A stretch of DNA of 64,000 nt from Escarpia spicata (taxonomy: Eukaryota > Annelida > Polychaeta > Sabellida > Siboglinidae), in the NCBI GenBank assembly GCA_963995525.1, contig OZ023205.1:50813681-50877680 (forward strand). The letters are read 5' to 3'. Made by a program: the position numbers and the translations under genes. The notes beneath the pieces are model-generated. The model was not told the DNA's origin, did no database searches, and saw nothing but the letters and a program-made list of their open reading frames with translations. The first letter of the stretch is position 1. Each line of letters begins with the position of its first letter. This document shows, one piece after another, positions 35,201 to 45,708 of the stretch.

Positions 35201-37987
35201 GACTGTTTCAGCATCAACGACTCCAGGCAAAAAACAAGATTCAGGCAAACACGCACAGTGATTTGGTTATGATTGCTCTTGTTCCGTATGTCGGAGATTT
35301 TGCACTGAATGACGCAGATGAATAATCTTGCACACAAAACTTAAAGTCGACTGAGCAGTCGTCATTCTATCAGTCGGCCTATTATATTATATTAGTTCAT
35401 ATAATAATATATTATATGCGAGCAAATCCTCGACTGTGTACATGCGCCATCCCTAGAACCTCAACCTTCTCAAGATTAGGCGGCAGAACAAAAGTATGGT
35501 GCTCACCCAGAGATGCAAGTACGCGACGCTGAAGCAATCGTAGCTCAAATATGCTGGCCATGTAAACAGAATAACAACACGTCTGTCAAAACAATTTTTG
35601 TGGTGAGCTGACAATTAGACACATTCTCGCTGAAACCAGAATATACAAGGATACGCTGAAGTCATCTCTCAGGAACTTCAACATTGATTGTGAAACTTTG
35701 GAGAAGCTAGTCCATGATCGCTCAGCATAGCGCAGCAACCCAAACAATAGAACTGTTTTGTTTAGACTGTGGCTGGGGAGGAAGGTGCATGAGGGAAGAC
35801 ATTACGAGAGCACCCCCACGCATCCAGGACAAACCGTCAGCATTGTTTGGTTGTGCAGGCGAAAGAACGTTTCTGACGCGTATTGGACACACCAACCATC
35901 TACGAATACATAGCAACACATAATAGCTACCAGGAATGACGGTGAATACACGGTGTGGACATATTCGCTTCGAGTAGGACGAACGACAACATCACACAAA
36001 TTATAATACCATGTTTCAGACCAATCGTCTACAAAGCTCCGTGATTTTGGTAACTTCTGACACTGTTATCACTACGGCCACCTTTACAACTACTGCCACT
36101 GTCGCCACTAGTGCCAAGTGCTACAAGCACTACCATGATAACCACACCCAGTAAAACTGTATCTATAGTCTTAAACTATGTAAGCATACTATTAAAACAA
36201 CATGTATAAGCGTCATACGTTATCGTAACTACAACAACCGTGTAGCTAGACACAAAATAATACAGCAAACATATTTACGCATAACTCGAAATAGCCAACA
36301 CAACTGCTTTCTTGTTCCTTCGATTTATCCTGCCATGTCTGGGATGTTACAGGTGATGACGTTCAGTGCGATACTGGGTTGCGAGAACCGCGGCAAACAC
36401 GCGACGCCATTGTACCACAGACGACGCCACCGTAAGCAGACGACGAAGGACTTAGCCTCAAGCGGAGTAGTCGCCGTACCTCCTCACACGACAACCACTG
36501 CCCGTCGAATCTTCTCCGTTCCTCGCACACTACTGCCTTCATCACAAAGCCATATCAGCGTCCCGCATCCGTTACGTCATCACGGTGACATAATCTCGCC
36601 GGAAATTTACGTCAGCTACGTCGTAAAGGTGTGCTTTGTTATACGACTGGTAATTCTGAGTTGTTATAATAATCCAGAGTTCTTCTGATAATTCAGTTAG
36701 ACTTAATTATCGCCGGAGAGGAATAACTTAACGTGTGCAGCCAAACGGGGAAGTGCTGTTAGGTCTTTACGCTGGATACGTGCGTTTCCGTGATGACGAC
36801 ATTTCAGACTTCGTAGGTGCAATTGTCTAATTACGTAAAACACGTCATCACGGCAACACAGTTGTGTTTTATTTGCACATTCATTTAATAATAAAGCTTT
36901 AATTAGACGCTATCAACTCTATGGATAATGCCCCGTTCATGGGTGTTTACAAAATACAGTAAACGTTAACGAAGCTAAATCTTACGTAATTTATATGTAA
37001 TAAAATTATAATATGTAATAAAATTACAGGTAAACGGACAAGTTGCTCCTTTGGAAGTACCTGTGCAAAGACTACTAGGCCCTATATACTGTTTCTCGTA
37101 ACGTTTCGTTCTCTATCAGCGAACTTCTCAAGCTGACTATCACCAAATGGCGACACGGTAGTCTTTCCGTGCAGTGCCATCACCAAAGAAGAAGTTCACT
37201 GATAGCGAACGAAATGTTACGACAAGAAAAGGTAAATTAACTGCGAAATACGCAAAAGGAATAGGCCTAACGATTTGAACCATCAGGTCTGATAAATCTC
37301 TTTACGTAAACTATAGAGACCGACCGGATTAGGTGACACTTTTAGAAAGTTACACTTACGTTTAGGTAAAGCAGGTAATATAGTGGTGCTGTGTGCTTAT
37401 AAAGGTAAGTGTGGTGTGCCTAGTTCTGTAGTAGGGAAGACCGGGGCTATTTGAAATACGTGGCTATTTTAAACATTGGTCGCTACACTGATATTAATGA
37501 ATATAATAATTTAAGAGCTCCCTCTGGCCAACAGCAACATCATTACACATCGTCCACGTTGATATCGCACGGACAGAACGTGCACGGAGAAAACAGGATA
37601 TATTTGTTGCATGCTACGTTGTTTTTTGGTAAATAATCGGCTTGTGAACAATATGTTCTTATTCACTGCAAATTCTACACTATGCTGTTAGCAGCACCAT
37701 GATTAATAACAGGTCACATAATAGGCAGGTCAATTCCCCAGAACAAACACACGTATACATACACGTTTCTCGGGCGACTGAAACTGTACTAATACAGAAG
37801 CTGTGTGTTTCAGCTGACTGTGACGACAGAGAGTAGCGGCAGCGAGCTGAATATCCCTATCGAGGTTGATATCGGAACAACGGACTCACGTTCACAACAA
37901 AACAAAACAGACGACACAGCGTCAACCATCGAAACCGAATGCAGCCTGTATTCGCACAGTCTGTACTCGCATTCTGGCATAATATGA
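32216..37987 (+). CDS. Alpha-arrestin (arrestin domain-containing protein), five exons
   Basis: The coding exons are 32216..32441, 32707..32826, 33371..33759, 36353..36628 and 37814..37987, totalling 1185 bases (394 residues plus TGA). All introns are GT-AG and phases agree at each junction (1, 1, 0, 0). Residues about 18 to 155 form the arrestin N domain, with FDLTLHFDHETL, YHAGQVVSGHMVI (54 to 66) and FEYRLPVDLPTS (127 to 138). The C domain follows, with GQALIPGEPLMATATVDN before residue 245 and YVSYVVKLTVTTESSGSEL near the end. Family members are adaptors that link membrane cargo to NEDD4-type ubiquitin ligases and endosomal sorting. No PPxY motif is visible, unlike ARRDC1 to 4, so ligase recruitment may differ. 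A His/Arg-rich insert lies near residues 262 to 270. I chose the start at 32216 because it is the only in-frame ATG before the domain; the upstream ATG at 32173 opens a different 24-codon frame that overlaps it. Confidence 0.9.
32585..32695. repeat. GTTC/GTCG tetranucleotide repeat in arrestin intron 1
   Basis: An irregular run of TTCG and GTAC tetramers (CGTTCGTTCGTAC and similar) ends only about 10 bases before the exon 2 acceptor at 32706. It stays open in frame with exon 2, which makes exon 2 look longer than it is. The phase-consistent acceptor TTTCCAG places the exon start at 32707. Confidence 0.8.
33180..33300 (-). mobile_element. LINE 3' terminus, - strand
   Basis: The - strand reads RPRWRALVAILCATMREED followed by a stop and an AGTA-rich tail (GTAAGTAAGTAAA). 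This matches the C-terminus of the 24.3-kb LINE (QQWCSLVNALCAT), so both are probably the same family. The fragment sits in arrestin intron 2, about 70 bases before exon 3. Confidence 0.6.
33790..34780. other. Arrestin intron 3, left part
   Basis: AT-rich sequence with no coding or repeat signal beyond a short CA run near 34720. Confidence 0.5.
34785..35930 (+). mobile_element. LINE relic with zinc-finger-like C-terminus
   Basis: Reads LNRLVEHFGQDLLPGNRCFF, then a T-DLC-N-IDLNKALDT block (the I-D-L-x-K-A-F-D motif), then RVKQGCVMAPALFS (the G-V-K-Q-G-C-V-x-A-P-x-L-F motif). Later come LHTKLKV, AGHV-R, GELT, NFNIDCETLEKLVHDRSA and finally ERTFLTRIGHTNHLRIHSN, a decayed C2H2 finger at the protein end. 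All motifs are collinear but broken by stops, and the catalytic F-A-D-D region is eroded. It lies in arrestin intron 3, in the same direction as the gene, and explains most of that intron. Confidence 0.8.
36885..36970 (-). mobile_element. LINE 3'-tail fragment
   Basis: Contains AATGCCCCGTTCATGGGTGT, closely matching GCTGCCCCGTTCACGGGTGT at about 56062 in the tail of the - strand LINE at 56000..57418. It is a short isolated tail in arrestin intron 4. Confidence 0.45.
36975..37800. other. Arrestin intron 4, remainder
   Basis: Contains partly complementary segments: CGTAACGTTTCGTTC with a GCGAACTTC near 37105, and GAAGTTCACTGATAGCGAAC with GAAATGTTACG near 37190. They form an imperfect inverted repeat of about 120 bp that may be a MITE. 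No coding signal. Confidence 0.4.
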
Positions 37988-38054
37988 AGACAGTTGTACG
38001 CTACAGATTGTGATTTACAATGACAACGATGATTGTGTTACTTCACGTTCGATG

Positions 38055-38138
38055 TGTGTGCGCGCGTGTGTGGGTGCATGCGCGTGTGCACGTGTATGAG
38101 CGCGCGCGCGTGTGTATGTGTGCGCGCGCGCGCTCGCA

Positions 38139-38170
<32 letters not shown>

Positions 38171-38195
38171 CACACACACACCACACCTCCCCCCC
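38055..38195. repeat. Alternating GT/GC to CA tract in the arrestin 3' region
   Basis: Purine-pyrimidine alternation for about 130 bp: TGTGCGCGCGTGTG-type on the left, then a core of GCGCGCGCGC, then CGCACGCACG and (CA)n. The left half can pair with the right half. It begins about 70 bases after the arrestin stop, so it probably lies in the 3' untranslated region. Confidence 0.85.
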
Positions 38196-38739
38196 ACACA
38201 CACTTCGGTCCACACCATTATAACCTCTATCGTGCTGCGCCAAGCTAAAGAGGAAGTCTTGTTACTCACTCCCTGTTGCCTTCTTTGCCGTCCAACTGTT
38301 GGTTGTTTCTGCAGTAGTGCCAGGCTCCCAACAATGCATATTCTATTTCCGTCACTGGCTGAAATTACAAATGCGTCTGGCCCCGACGTTAGTTCATACA
38401 TTTGTATTGTTTCCTTCCTTCAAAACGCACGCACTCTCGCACACAATGTACGTGATGTGCGTTTTGTCACAACTTAGGGGTGGCTTGTTCTTCTACGTGT
38501 CTAAAATTTGTAATGTTATATACACAATATTGTGTCTATTTTCAATAACGAAATTAAGTTACACAATTTAGTTATTCGGTGGGTAGGTTGAGAATCTAGG
38601 CCCATACTTTGTGCGTCCGCACCCCGCCGCTGAGGTAAAAGTGTTCAGTTTAGGAGGAACCAGTTCCGTTTGGAGAGAACTAGTTTTTGATTTGAATTCA
38701 TGGCATAAAATACGAATTGAGACTCCGGCAAAATATATG

Positions 38740-38990
38740 AAAGGCACAGCGAAAAATCTCCAACACTGCCCGCATCACGGCACCGCGGAAATTCTTCAAC
38801 ACTATCCCTATCAAAATTTACAACACTACCCCCTCCGGCACCGCGAACACTATCCAACGCGATCCCATCGGCATAACGAACAATCTCCCACACTACAACC
38901 CATCGTTATCTCCAACACAACACCCCATGGCCCCGCTGAAAAATCTCCAACACTACCTCCCTCGGCACCGCAAAAAAATCACCAAAAACG
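38740..38990. repeat. Degenerate tandem repeat around AATCTCCAACACTAC
   Basis: At least six degenerate units carry an AACACTA(C/T)CC core, some followed by CGGCACCGC, at 20 to 35 bp spacing. An open frame through it (from 38611) is rich in H, P and Q because of the repeat and is not considered a gene. Confidence 0.6.
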
Positions 38991-39109
38991 CACGCCATTA
39001 AAACTTAACCGTACGTTACTGGCCTGGGATCACACTTTACCCAACTCTGGTACGTGCCTCAGACAAATAACAAGTAACTTTTATAATAATAATTTGACCC
39101 CAGAGTGAT

Positions 39110-39655
39110 AACACTATCCAACCTTGTGAGTTTTTAAAAATAAATAATCATGTCGAGCGGGATACTCATTATTACAGCCCCGAAGACACTGTCATTGCAA
39201 CTATTGTATGGCTTATACCTTGGCATGACTACCTCAATGTATTATTAAAATGCAATATGCACAATTAATTAAAAACAAGAGTGTGTTTTCAGTATATGTG
39301 TGTTTTAAGACATGGTTTAATTCCTCGGACTTCCACCAGTCTGCCTAATACACCTGTTAGATGTAGTCCTACCGACACCAACTGTCGATGCAACATCGTC
39401 ACAAACCTTACACTCACAGAAACACACTATGTTACTACAACTATATGTTCACAGTCCAAAATTAATAATAGCAATGTACATATGCCCTCCAATAACACGT
39501 ACATTATTTATTATGCATGTTCTATTACAAAGGAAATAAGGAAATCGGCTAACAACTAAATAATAGTCTTAATAAAAAAATATGCAAAATGCATATATGT
39601 AATTTGTAACAACAAATCATCATTTCATTTGTATTCCAGTGAATGTGTTTACCGC
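39110..39655. other. Unassigned AT-rich stretch
   Basis: The open frame at 39281..39559 is cysteine- and threonine-rich but has no recognisable domain and no splice support. Confidence 0.35.
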
Positions 39656-39659
39656 TTAA

Positions 39660-40015
39660 TATTTTGAAGATATTATATGGGACTGTTTTACTGTGCACAA
39701 CAAGAGGGTAGGGTTAAACTACTATGTTAGTGATAGCCTTTTATGGGACTGTTAGCAGGCGGAAAGAGTGTGCGGTAAATAATCATGATAATCAAAAGAC
39801 AAGCAACCTCGCGATTTTGCTACTATTAACACACAGAAAGAGTCGGGATTAAACTACTATGGTCATGGCAATATGACCCCTCAAATAGGTCTGATGAAAC
39901 ACACAAAAGAGTTTAGGTTAAAATACTATGCTATCTGAAAAATGGCTTTTCTAATCTGGGACTGTTAACGCAAAGAAAGAGGGGTTAAATTGCTGTTCTC
40001 GTTATAAAAATGACT
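39660..40015. repeat. Degenerate tandem array, about 70-bp units
   Basis: About five units share GGGACTGTT followed by an AAAGAG(T/G) stretch and GGGTTAAACTACTATG or a variant, at roughly 65 to 80 bp spacing. The motif GTTAAACTACTATG or near forms occurs at about 39713, 39850 and 39918. Confidence 0.75.
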
Positions 40016-40275
40016 ACTTCGAAACGAGTAATAATATACACAACTTCCCTCCGATTAAGTTGATTACCCAACAAAATGGGAGCGACGTAACTGTGGTAAT
40101 ACATCAAAAGGTGCTTGTGGTTAAGTTGTGTAGAATAAGGATGTCCAAGCCCTTGGATGTGTTACATAATGAGAAAATGGCTAGAACAACTTATGTCCAC
40201 AACGCTGAGCAAAAAGGGAGTACTTGGTATCCAGGTGTCATGCAAATTGTGCGGCATAAAAGCAAGGGTAGCCAT

Positions 40276-40402
40276 TTATATATATATATATATATATATA
40301 CACCTGTATATCAGATACAGCTACATTTATAAAGATATAGACACCGTATTAATATATATATATATACATATATGTATATACATACATATATATATATATA
40401 GG
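40276..40402. repeat. (TA)n microsatellites
   Basis: Two TA-rich runs (about 40276..40300 and 40353..40402). They are followed by CCTGTGATAGCGACACG and AACAGGAGTC, an imperfect inverted pair. Confidence 0.9.
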
Positions 40403-40409
40403 CTCCTGT

Positions 40410-42186
40410 GATAGCGACACGTTTCGTCTTAACAGGAGTCACTGACCCCATTCCACTGTTCTTTCTGTTATTACATTGTTTTATTTAGTTATAATTTAGT
40501 TATGTTTACTACTAGTTGAAGTACACGATATTGTGATATACTTGTACTCTCTGGGGTAAAAATAAACATACTGTTCTTGTTCTTCTCCGTTTTTTCGGGC
40601 ACTAAACTGCTATAATTCATTACTGTAATCTGTACAATACAATCAAAAGTGTAAATAAACAAGTTTGGGGGTTTCAGACAAACCATGTGTTTGATTAACG
40701 CCTCCCCGGTAAAACGTACGTAGACCCTACTTCGATCTAACCTTCCAAACGCCCCGTTCACAGAAGAAATGTAAAGCGCTTTATGCAATCATAAGGACAT
40801 GTTCCTACGCTATATAAAATATAGAGCCTACACATTAACAGGAGCGGATTCAGATAGGGTAGCTATTGTCTAGGGCAAAATTTACGTCCAATTGCAACCC
40901 CTAGAATCTTGCCAAAAAGCTTCACTGGCGCCGGAACAAAATGAATAGAAGACCTTCAAAATATTAGAAGATCACCAAAAACACATCCTCACGCGCCAGG
41001 GGGCGCTGCGGATTACACCAGTCTCAGTAGGCTCTATACCCACTGGCAGATCACCTTGCCAAAACTCTGAAGATAAACTCAGCCAATAATATCGTTTGCG
41101 TAAAATTCCAGTGGTCTTCTGGGTGGTCTTCATGGACTGTTTGGGCAGCAGACGTAATTATTTGAATACACAATACCGCTCGTGGCTCGTGAGAATGGTC
41201 GAATGGGTAATTATATTACGATTCCTGGAAGTTGGGCATGAGTACGTCGGACGGGCATCAGCACTGTTCTCATGGGTGGTACGGCGAAATCAGTTGAGTT
41301 TGACTCAGCTAACTTCCATACAATATGTAGGAGATCCCTGACTTGCGAGGATGCAAAAACCTCTTGCACCCCCTTAAATCTTGATAGGCATGTTCGCCAA
41401 AACGAGACACATTCCAAAGCCTATGCCATGGGGGCACGTCAGGCTACCGCGGGGATAGCGCAGCCAAAATGCAAACATATGGGGGCACATGTCCTCGGCC
41501 CCCCATGGATTTGCTTATGATTACCTTTCCTCAAATGTTGCGGTCGTTTTGTAAGTTTCTCTAGCGGCGCCATTTTTGAAGAAGATGAAGGAAAATAAAT
41601 TTAACCAGGCAGTTGTCACAGCGAAAAAACGGTGGCGCTATCTCACGGCATCTATGTAATCATGGCGATGTGACTTCGAATAACTACTGATGAATCCAAT
41701 AGGTGACAGCACAGAGTACATATTTTTGGAACAGTTTGTATTTGATATAGGCCTAACTGTAAGTATTATTTATTGACGCGGATAAATAGAGGACATACAA
41801 TTTTCCCAAATTACTGATATCCCACAAACATTATACATGTGGCAAACTTGTGCATGTGCATTTATTTTAGAATTCACAAAATGTATCAATCAGTAAGACA
41901 ATCAATGCAAAATTTAAATGTTATATCCATTAGTCTGCCCCCAAGGGGTAACAATACATTATATATTACTACAGTTTACTACATGCACTAGCTCAATTAA
42001 TGGTGTGAAAAAATTCAGGTACTCAATTATAATATAGGCCTAATTTATTGGTCATAATAATGCTCTTTCCATATTTTATATATTAGACGGGATACAAAAC
42101 ATAAAATGTTCGCTGTTATGATGTACAATGTCTATACCTCCTGGAACTCAATTTATTTCCAGTTGATACGTAAACATTATTTTTAG
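40410..42186. other. Unassigned stretch
   Basis: Short frames at 41096..41520 lie on both strands and show no domain. Polypyrimidine sequence before 42186 serves as the acceptor of the next exon. Confidence 0.4.
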
Positions 42187-42486
42187 AATTGCGTGTATCA
42201 GGTTTCGAAGAGCGGCCAGTTCGAAACAGTCTCGCCACAACTTCTATATGGAACCAAATTGCCCGGATGTAAACCGGATCTGGAACCTGAAGGGAAATCG
42301 CTAAAAAAGTTACTGCTGGAAGTAGGAAATAGTGTTTACGGTGTGGAATTTAGTAAGTTTCATGTCGCACTCAAAGACGATCCGTTCCGGCTTTTATCGC
42401 CTGGAACTAAACAAAACGATATGGGAGGTACCGAAACGGTATCAGAATCTGAGCCCCGTAGGATCGGGGGCTTTCGGCCAAGTTTG
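42187..42486 (+). CDS. Candidate internal exon, 100 codons, unknown product
   Basis: Acceptor ATTATTTTTAG and donor GGTAAGT bracket exactly 300 bases with no stop, phase 0 at both ends. The protein is Lys/Glu/Pro/Ser-rich and probably disordered, with [34 protein letters not shown] and a C-terminal [10 protein letters not shown]. The ORF is otherwise bounded by an intron on each side and has no local ATG, so it is not the first exon. The family is not recognised. It could join directly in frame to the exon at 51365..51475. GC and CpG content are higher than in the flanks, as expected for coding DNA here. Confidence 0.45.
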
Positions 42487-42518
42487 GTAAGTTGGCGTAT
42501 GAATTTGCACAACTCACG

Positions 42519-42543
42519 CTGTCAGTGTCACAAACACTGACAG
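42519..42543. repeat. 10-bp perfect hairpin in the intron
   Basis: CTGTCAGTGT and ACACTGACAG pair perfectly around a CACAA loop, 32 bases past the splice donor at 42487. An intronic structure that could influence splicing, or chance. Confidence 0.6.
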
Positions 42544-43004
42544 TGAAACGGTTTTATTGTTACTCCACAAAGTCTAAGATCACTGCCAAAGGAAGGCGAG
42601 GATTCCGGCCACCGAAAAGGTACTTTTCCAAGAGCACTTAAATTTCTTTTATAGAGTTTTAAAGTAGGCACTTCAACAAAAAAATGTATATCATGCTAGA
42701 ACATTGGGAATGGGCTTAAATTAAAGGTAATAGGTTAAGGATCACATAACTGTTTATTTTATTAAGATACCTTTAATAGATCAAAAGATATTGCGATTTT
42801 AAGACAGAAAAACGGCGTCATTTTTGTGTATCTCTTACAATGGCAAAATGAACTCATTTTTGTGTTTTCTATAGGTAAATATTTGCTTTAAAATGTAATA
42901 ACTTTTTTATTTATACAGATATTTAAATACTGTCTTCAGGGTTTCAAACACATTGACAAGAGTAATAAATTTATAATATTTAATATTTTTAGTACTAATT
43001 ATAA

Positions 43005-43765
43005 CCAAATTAATTAGTTAATTTTAGTTATGTAGCATGCAAAACTCAACAGACCGAAACACTCCAATTAAAGGCCATAATGTCCATGATTATAAAGATT
43101 TTATACATATTATGCAATGTGTATAACCACATTAATAATGGTAATAAATATGCATTAAAAAATAATTTATAAATAATAATTATTTCATTAATTAGTCAAT
43201 ATTGGGTAATTAGCGCACAACCTCGACAGACCAAAACATGTCAGTAAAAGGCCATAATGTCCATGACTATGAAGATATTTATACATATTATGCAATGTGT
43301 ATAACCACATTAATAATGGTAATAAATATACATTAAAAAATTATAAAAAAAATTATTTAATTAGTCAATATTGACTAATTAGTGCGCAACCTCGACAAAC
43401 CGACACATTTCATTAAAAGGCCATAATGTCCATGATTATGAAGATTTTTGTATCATTTATGAAAGCAGTAAACCACATTAATTATAGTAATAAATATACA
43501 TTAACCAGTCTTTTCACATTAACAGTAACTTAATTAATAAGTTAATATTGGCTAATATTAGCACGCTAATGACTGACCACTACATTTCGATAAAAGGCTG
43601 GAATGTCCATAATTATGAAGAGAGTTATATAATTTATGCAATGTTTACCACCACATTAAACATTATAATAAATATACATTAACAAGTCATATATATCATT
43701 AACAATAACTTTATTAATAAGTAAATATTGGCTAAATAGCACACAAACTCAACAGATCAATACAG
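43005..43765. repeat. Tandem array of about 175-bp units
   Basis: Four full units and part of a fifth. The landmark AAAGGCCATAATGTCCATGA or a variant starts at 43070, 43247, 43416 and 43593, giving periods of 177, 169 and 177 bp. Each unit also has CCACATTAATAATGGTAATA and an ATTAATTAGT segment before a CAACAGACC-like stretch. AT-rich, satellite-like. Confidence 0.9.
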
Positions 43766-43769
43766 TAGT

Positions 43770-45030
43770 CATACTTCACTGTGTCTATGTGTGACTGTGT
43801 CCTGACAGGTTGGATGAATGTTGCAGGCTCAGTACAGTCCAGTAATAAATTGTCACTGCTTCATAATGTAATGTTCTGCATTTCAACATGAACTTGATGA
43901 AGTAATGTTCATAAATTGTTCACAGTATTCCGTCGCTGTGAACAAATGCGCCAAATGCAAGACTGCTTTCTGTGTTACTCCCCACAGGAGTCAAGTCATG
44001 AAGAAGAAGTCTGGTGTGCTCACAATGCAGTCTTTTTGTAATATTGGCAGTTGATTGTCTCATAGTTTAATGCCAGTAGACTGCAAGATCTGTGCAGCTT
44101 GGTTCATATTTCAGTATCTTGTAGAAAAACATTGTGTTCGTCAACATGATGTCTATAAGTAATGTTCATGTCGTGTTGAATGGACACCGTTCAATCTAGA
44201 TATCAGATATATAATCAGCAAGATTAAATGTGTATGTATGCAGGCATGTGATGAATATCATATTCAGACGACTCTGTGGCTCGGTACCTTCACAGTCAGA
44301 CACAGATCAGTGTAAGATCAGTGTCACTGCATATAATTGCGAATATCTGAAATAAAAAGAAGGCCATTGTGTACCATATTTTGATAACTGTTTTGATTCT
44401 GCATGCAAATCTTGTGAAATAATTTTCTTATCCCTGCAACTGTTACTCAAGAGAGCAGAGTGAAATTCTATAATAATGCATTATGTCAGTTGTCACACAA
44501 TGAAACGAATTATGTTACATCTGTCCAAGACATTATGGTTTATATTACATTTTACAAAATGTTGTGCAGTGACTGTTTATCTTGAAACACTTTTTAAAAC
44601 AAATTAAGTCGGATAATTTACGTATTTGATGTAAAAAAAAATTCTAACAAATTGTTGATTTAATATGTAACAACAATTATTTTAAATTATTGCATAATGA
44701 AATTTATATTATTTCTAAGTCTAAATAAAAGCATAACCATAAATAATGGCATAATGATAAGCCAAGCTAAACCCAAGGCAAGAGTAAGCAGTAACTAGGC
44801 CTAAGGCTAGCCTAGACTACCATGCTTGGCCCATAGTATCATAGTAATAGGCTATTAATTAAACAAAGTGAAAGTCTAGCAACTCTAAACTACTACTTTG
44901 ACTGTCGTGTTGTAGTGATTTAATTTAAGTAATGTGGAATAAGTCACAATATGGCTCCGATGACATCATCACGATGTCGATGACGCGGCGCAAGTGGCTT
45001 AACCAATAGTCACAGATCGGTCAAATAATC
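43770..45030. other. Unassigned stretch
   Basis: AT-rich, with no open frame of note. A GCTAGCCTAGAC-like stretch near 44805 is surrounded by short AGGCTAG repeats. Confidence 0.4.
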
Positions 45031-45034
45031 GTAT

Positions 45035-45370
45035 CATGATTTTTGAATGGCTCAAAAACCATATATGGCGCCCGAATCCACCGAAGATTTTTCAACACAG
45101 ACTAGCATAAATCCCTATAGATCAGGCTAAACACTAAATCTTTTCTCTTAGACACACTTATATAGCTTAATCCGACCTGGTTTTGTATACGCGCATGCGA
45201 TTTCATCGAAACGCAATGCCTGACAATGGTGAAACTTCAATTTTTTGGAACTGTTCAAAATCATAGATGGCGTCCGATTCCGCCAAAGATTTTTCAACAC
45301 AGACTAATATAAACCTAGTAGATCTTGCTAAACACAAACGATTTCTTCTTATACTAATGCAAATGTGCTA
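45035..45370. repeat. Tandem duplication, about 205-bp period
   Basis: 45050..45170 and 45255..45365 align. Both carry ATAGATGGCG or ATATATGGCG, then AAGATTTTTCAACACAGACTA, then a TAGATC-x-GCTAAACAC stretch. They differ by roughly 20 percent. Confidence 0.75.
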
Positions 45371-45469
45371 ACTTTACTAATGAAAAACAGCTATGTCGTC
45401 AAATCGATAAAATCTAGCTGATTATTTGGTTAAATTTGAAAAATAAAGACACGTAAATAAAATTCGACT

Positions 45470-45660
45470 TACCAGCAAAATGAATCCATCAGCAGATGAC
45501 GTCAACGACCAGATAAAGCGCGCGAATCCAAGAGTTAAAACAAAGCACTACCCGGGCGGTGCGTAAACGACACGGCTAAATCGTGAACGGATCGCGGCGC
45601 ACGGAAAATTACGTAGCGAGCAGAATCGTTTGAAGTGCCTATTTAAAGCTAGCAAAAATG
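45470..45660 (-). promoter_or_regulatory. CpG-rich segment with possible - strand first exon
   Basis: About 20 CpGs fall within 180 bp of otherwise AT-rich DNA. On the - strand a TTTAAATA (near 45640) is followed downstream by ATGGATTCATTTTGCTG and a strong donor GTAAGT at about 45474..45469. Read as a gene this gives a start MDSFC and a splice donor in phase 2, with a promoter behind it. No matching downstream exon on the - strand was found. Confidence 0.3.
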
Positions 45661-45708
45661 CCCGAGATGACCAACCTCCGGACGGTACTATATTATTATG
45701 TAGTATAC

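Noticed and set aside
38020..38401. Open frames through the CA/GT tract after the arrestin gene
   Set aside because: They consist of His-Thr or Cys-Val repeats from the microsatellite and exist on both strands.
38611..39108. A 165-codon open frame
   Set aside because: It runs through a degenerate tandem repeat, has no domain, and its composition (H, P, Q, T) follows the repeat.
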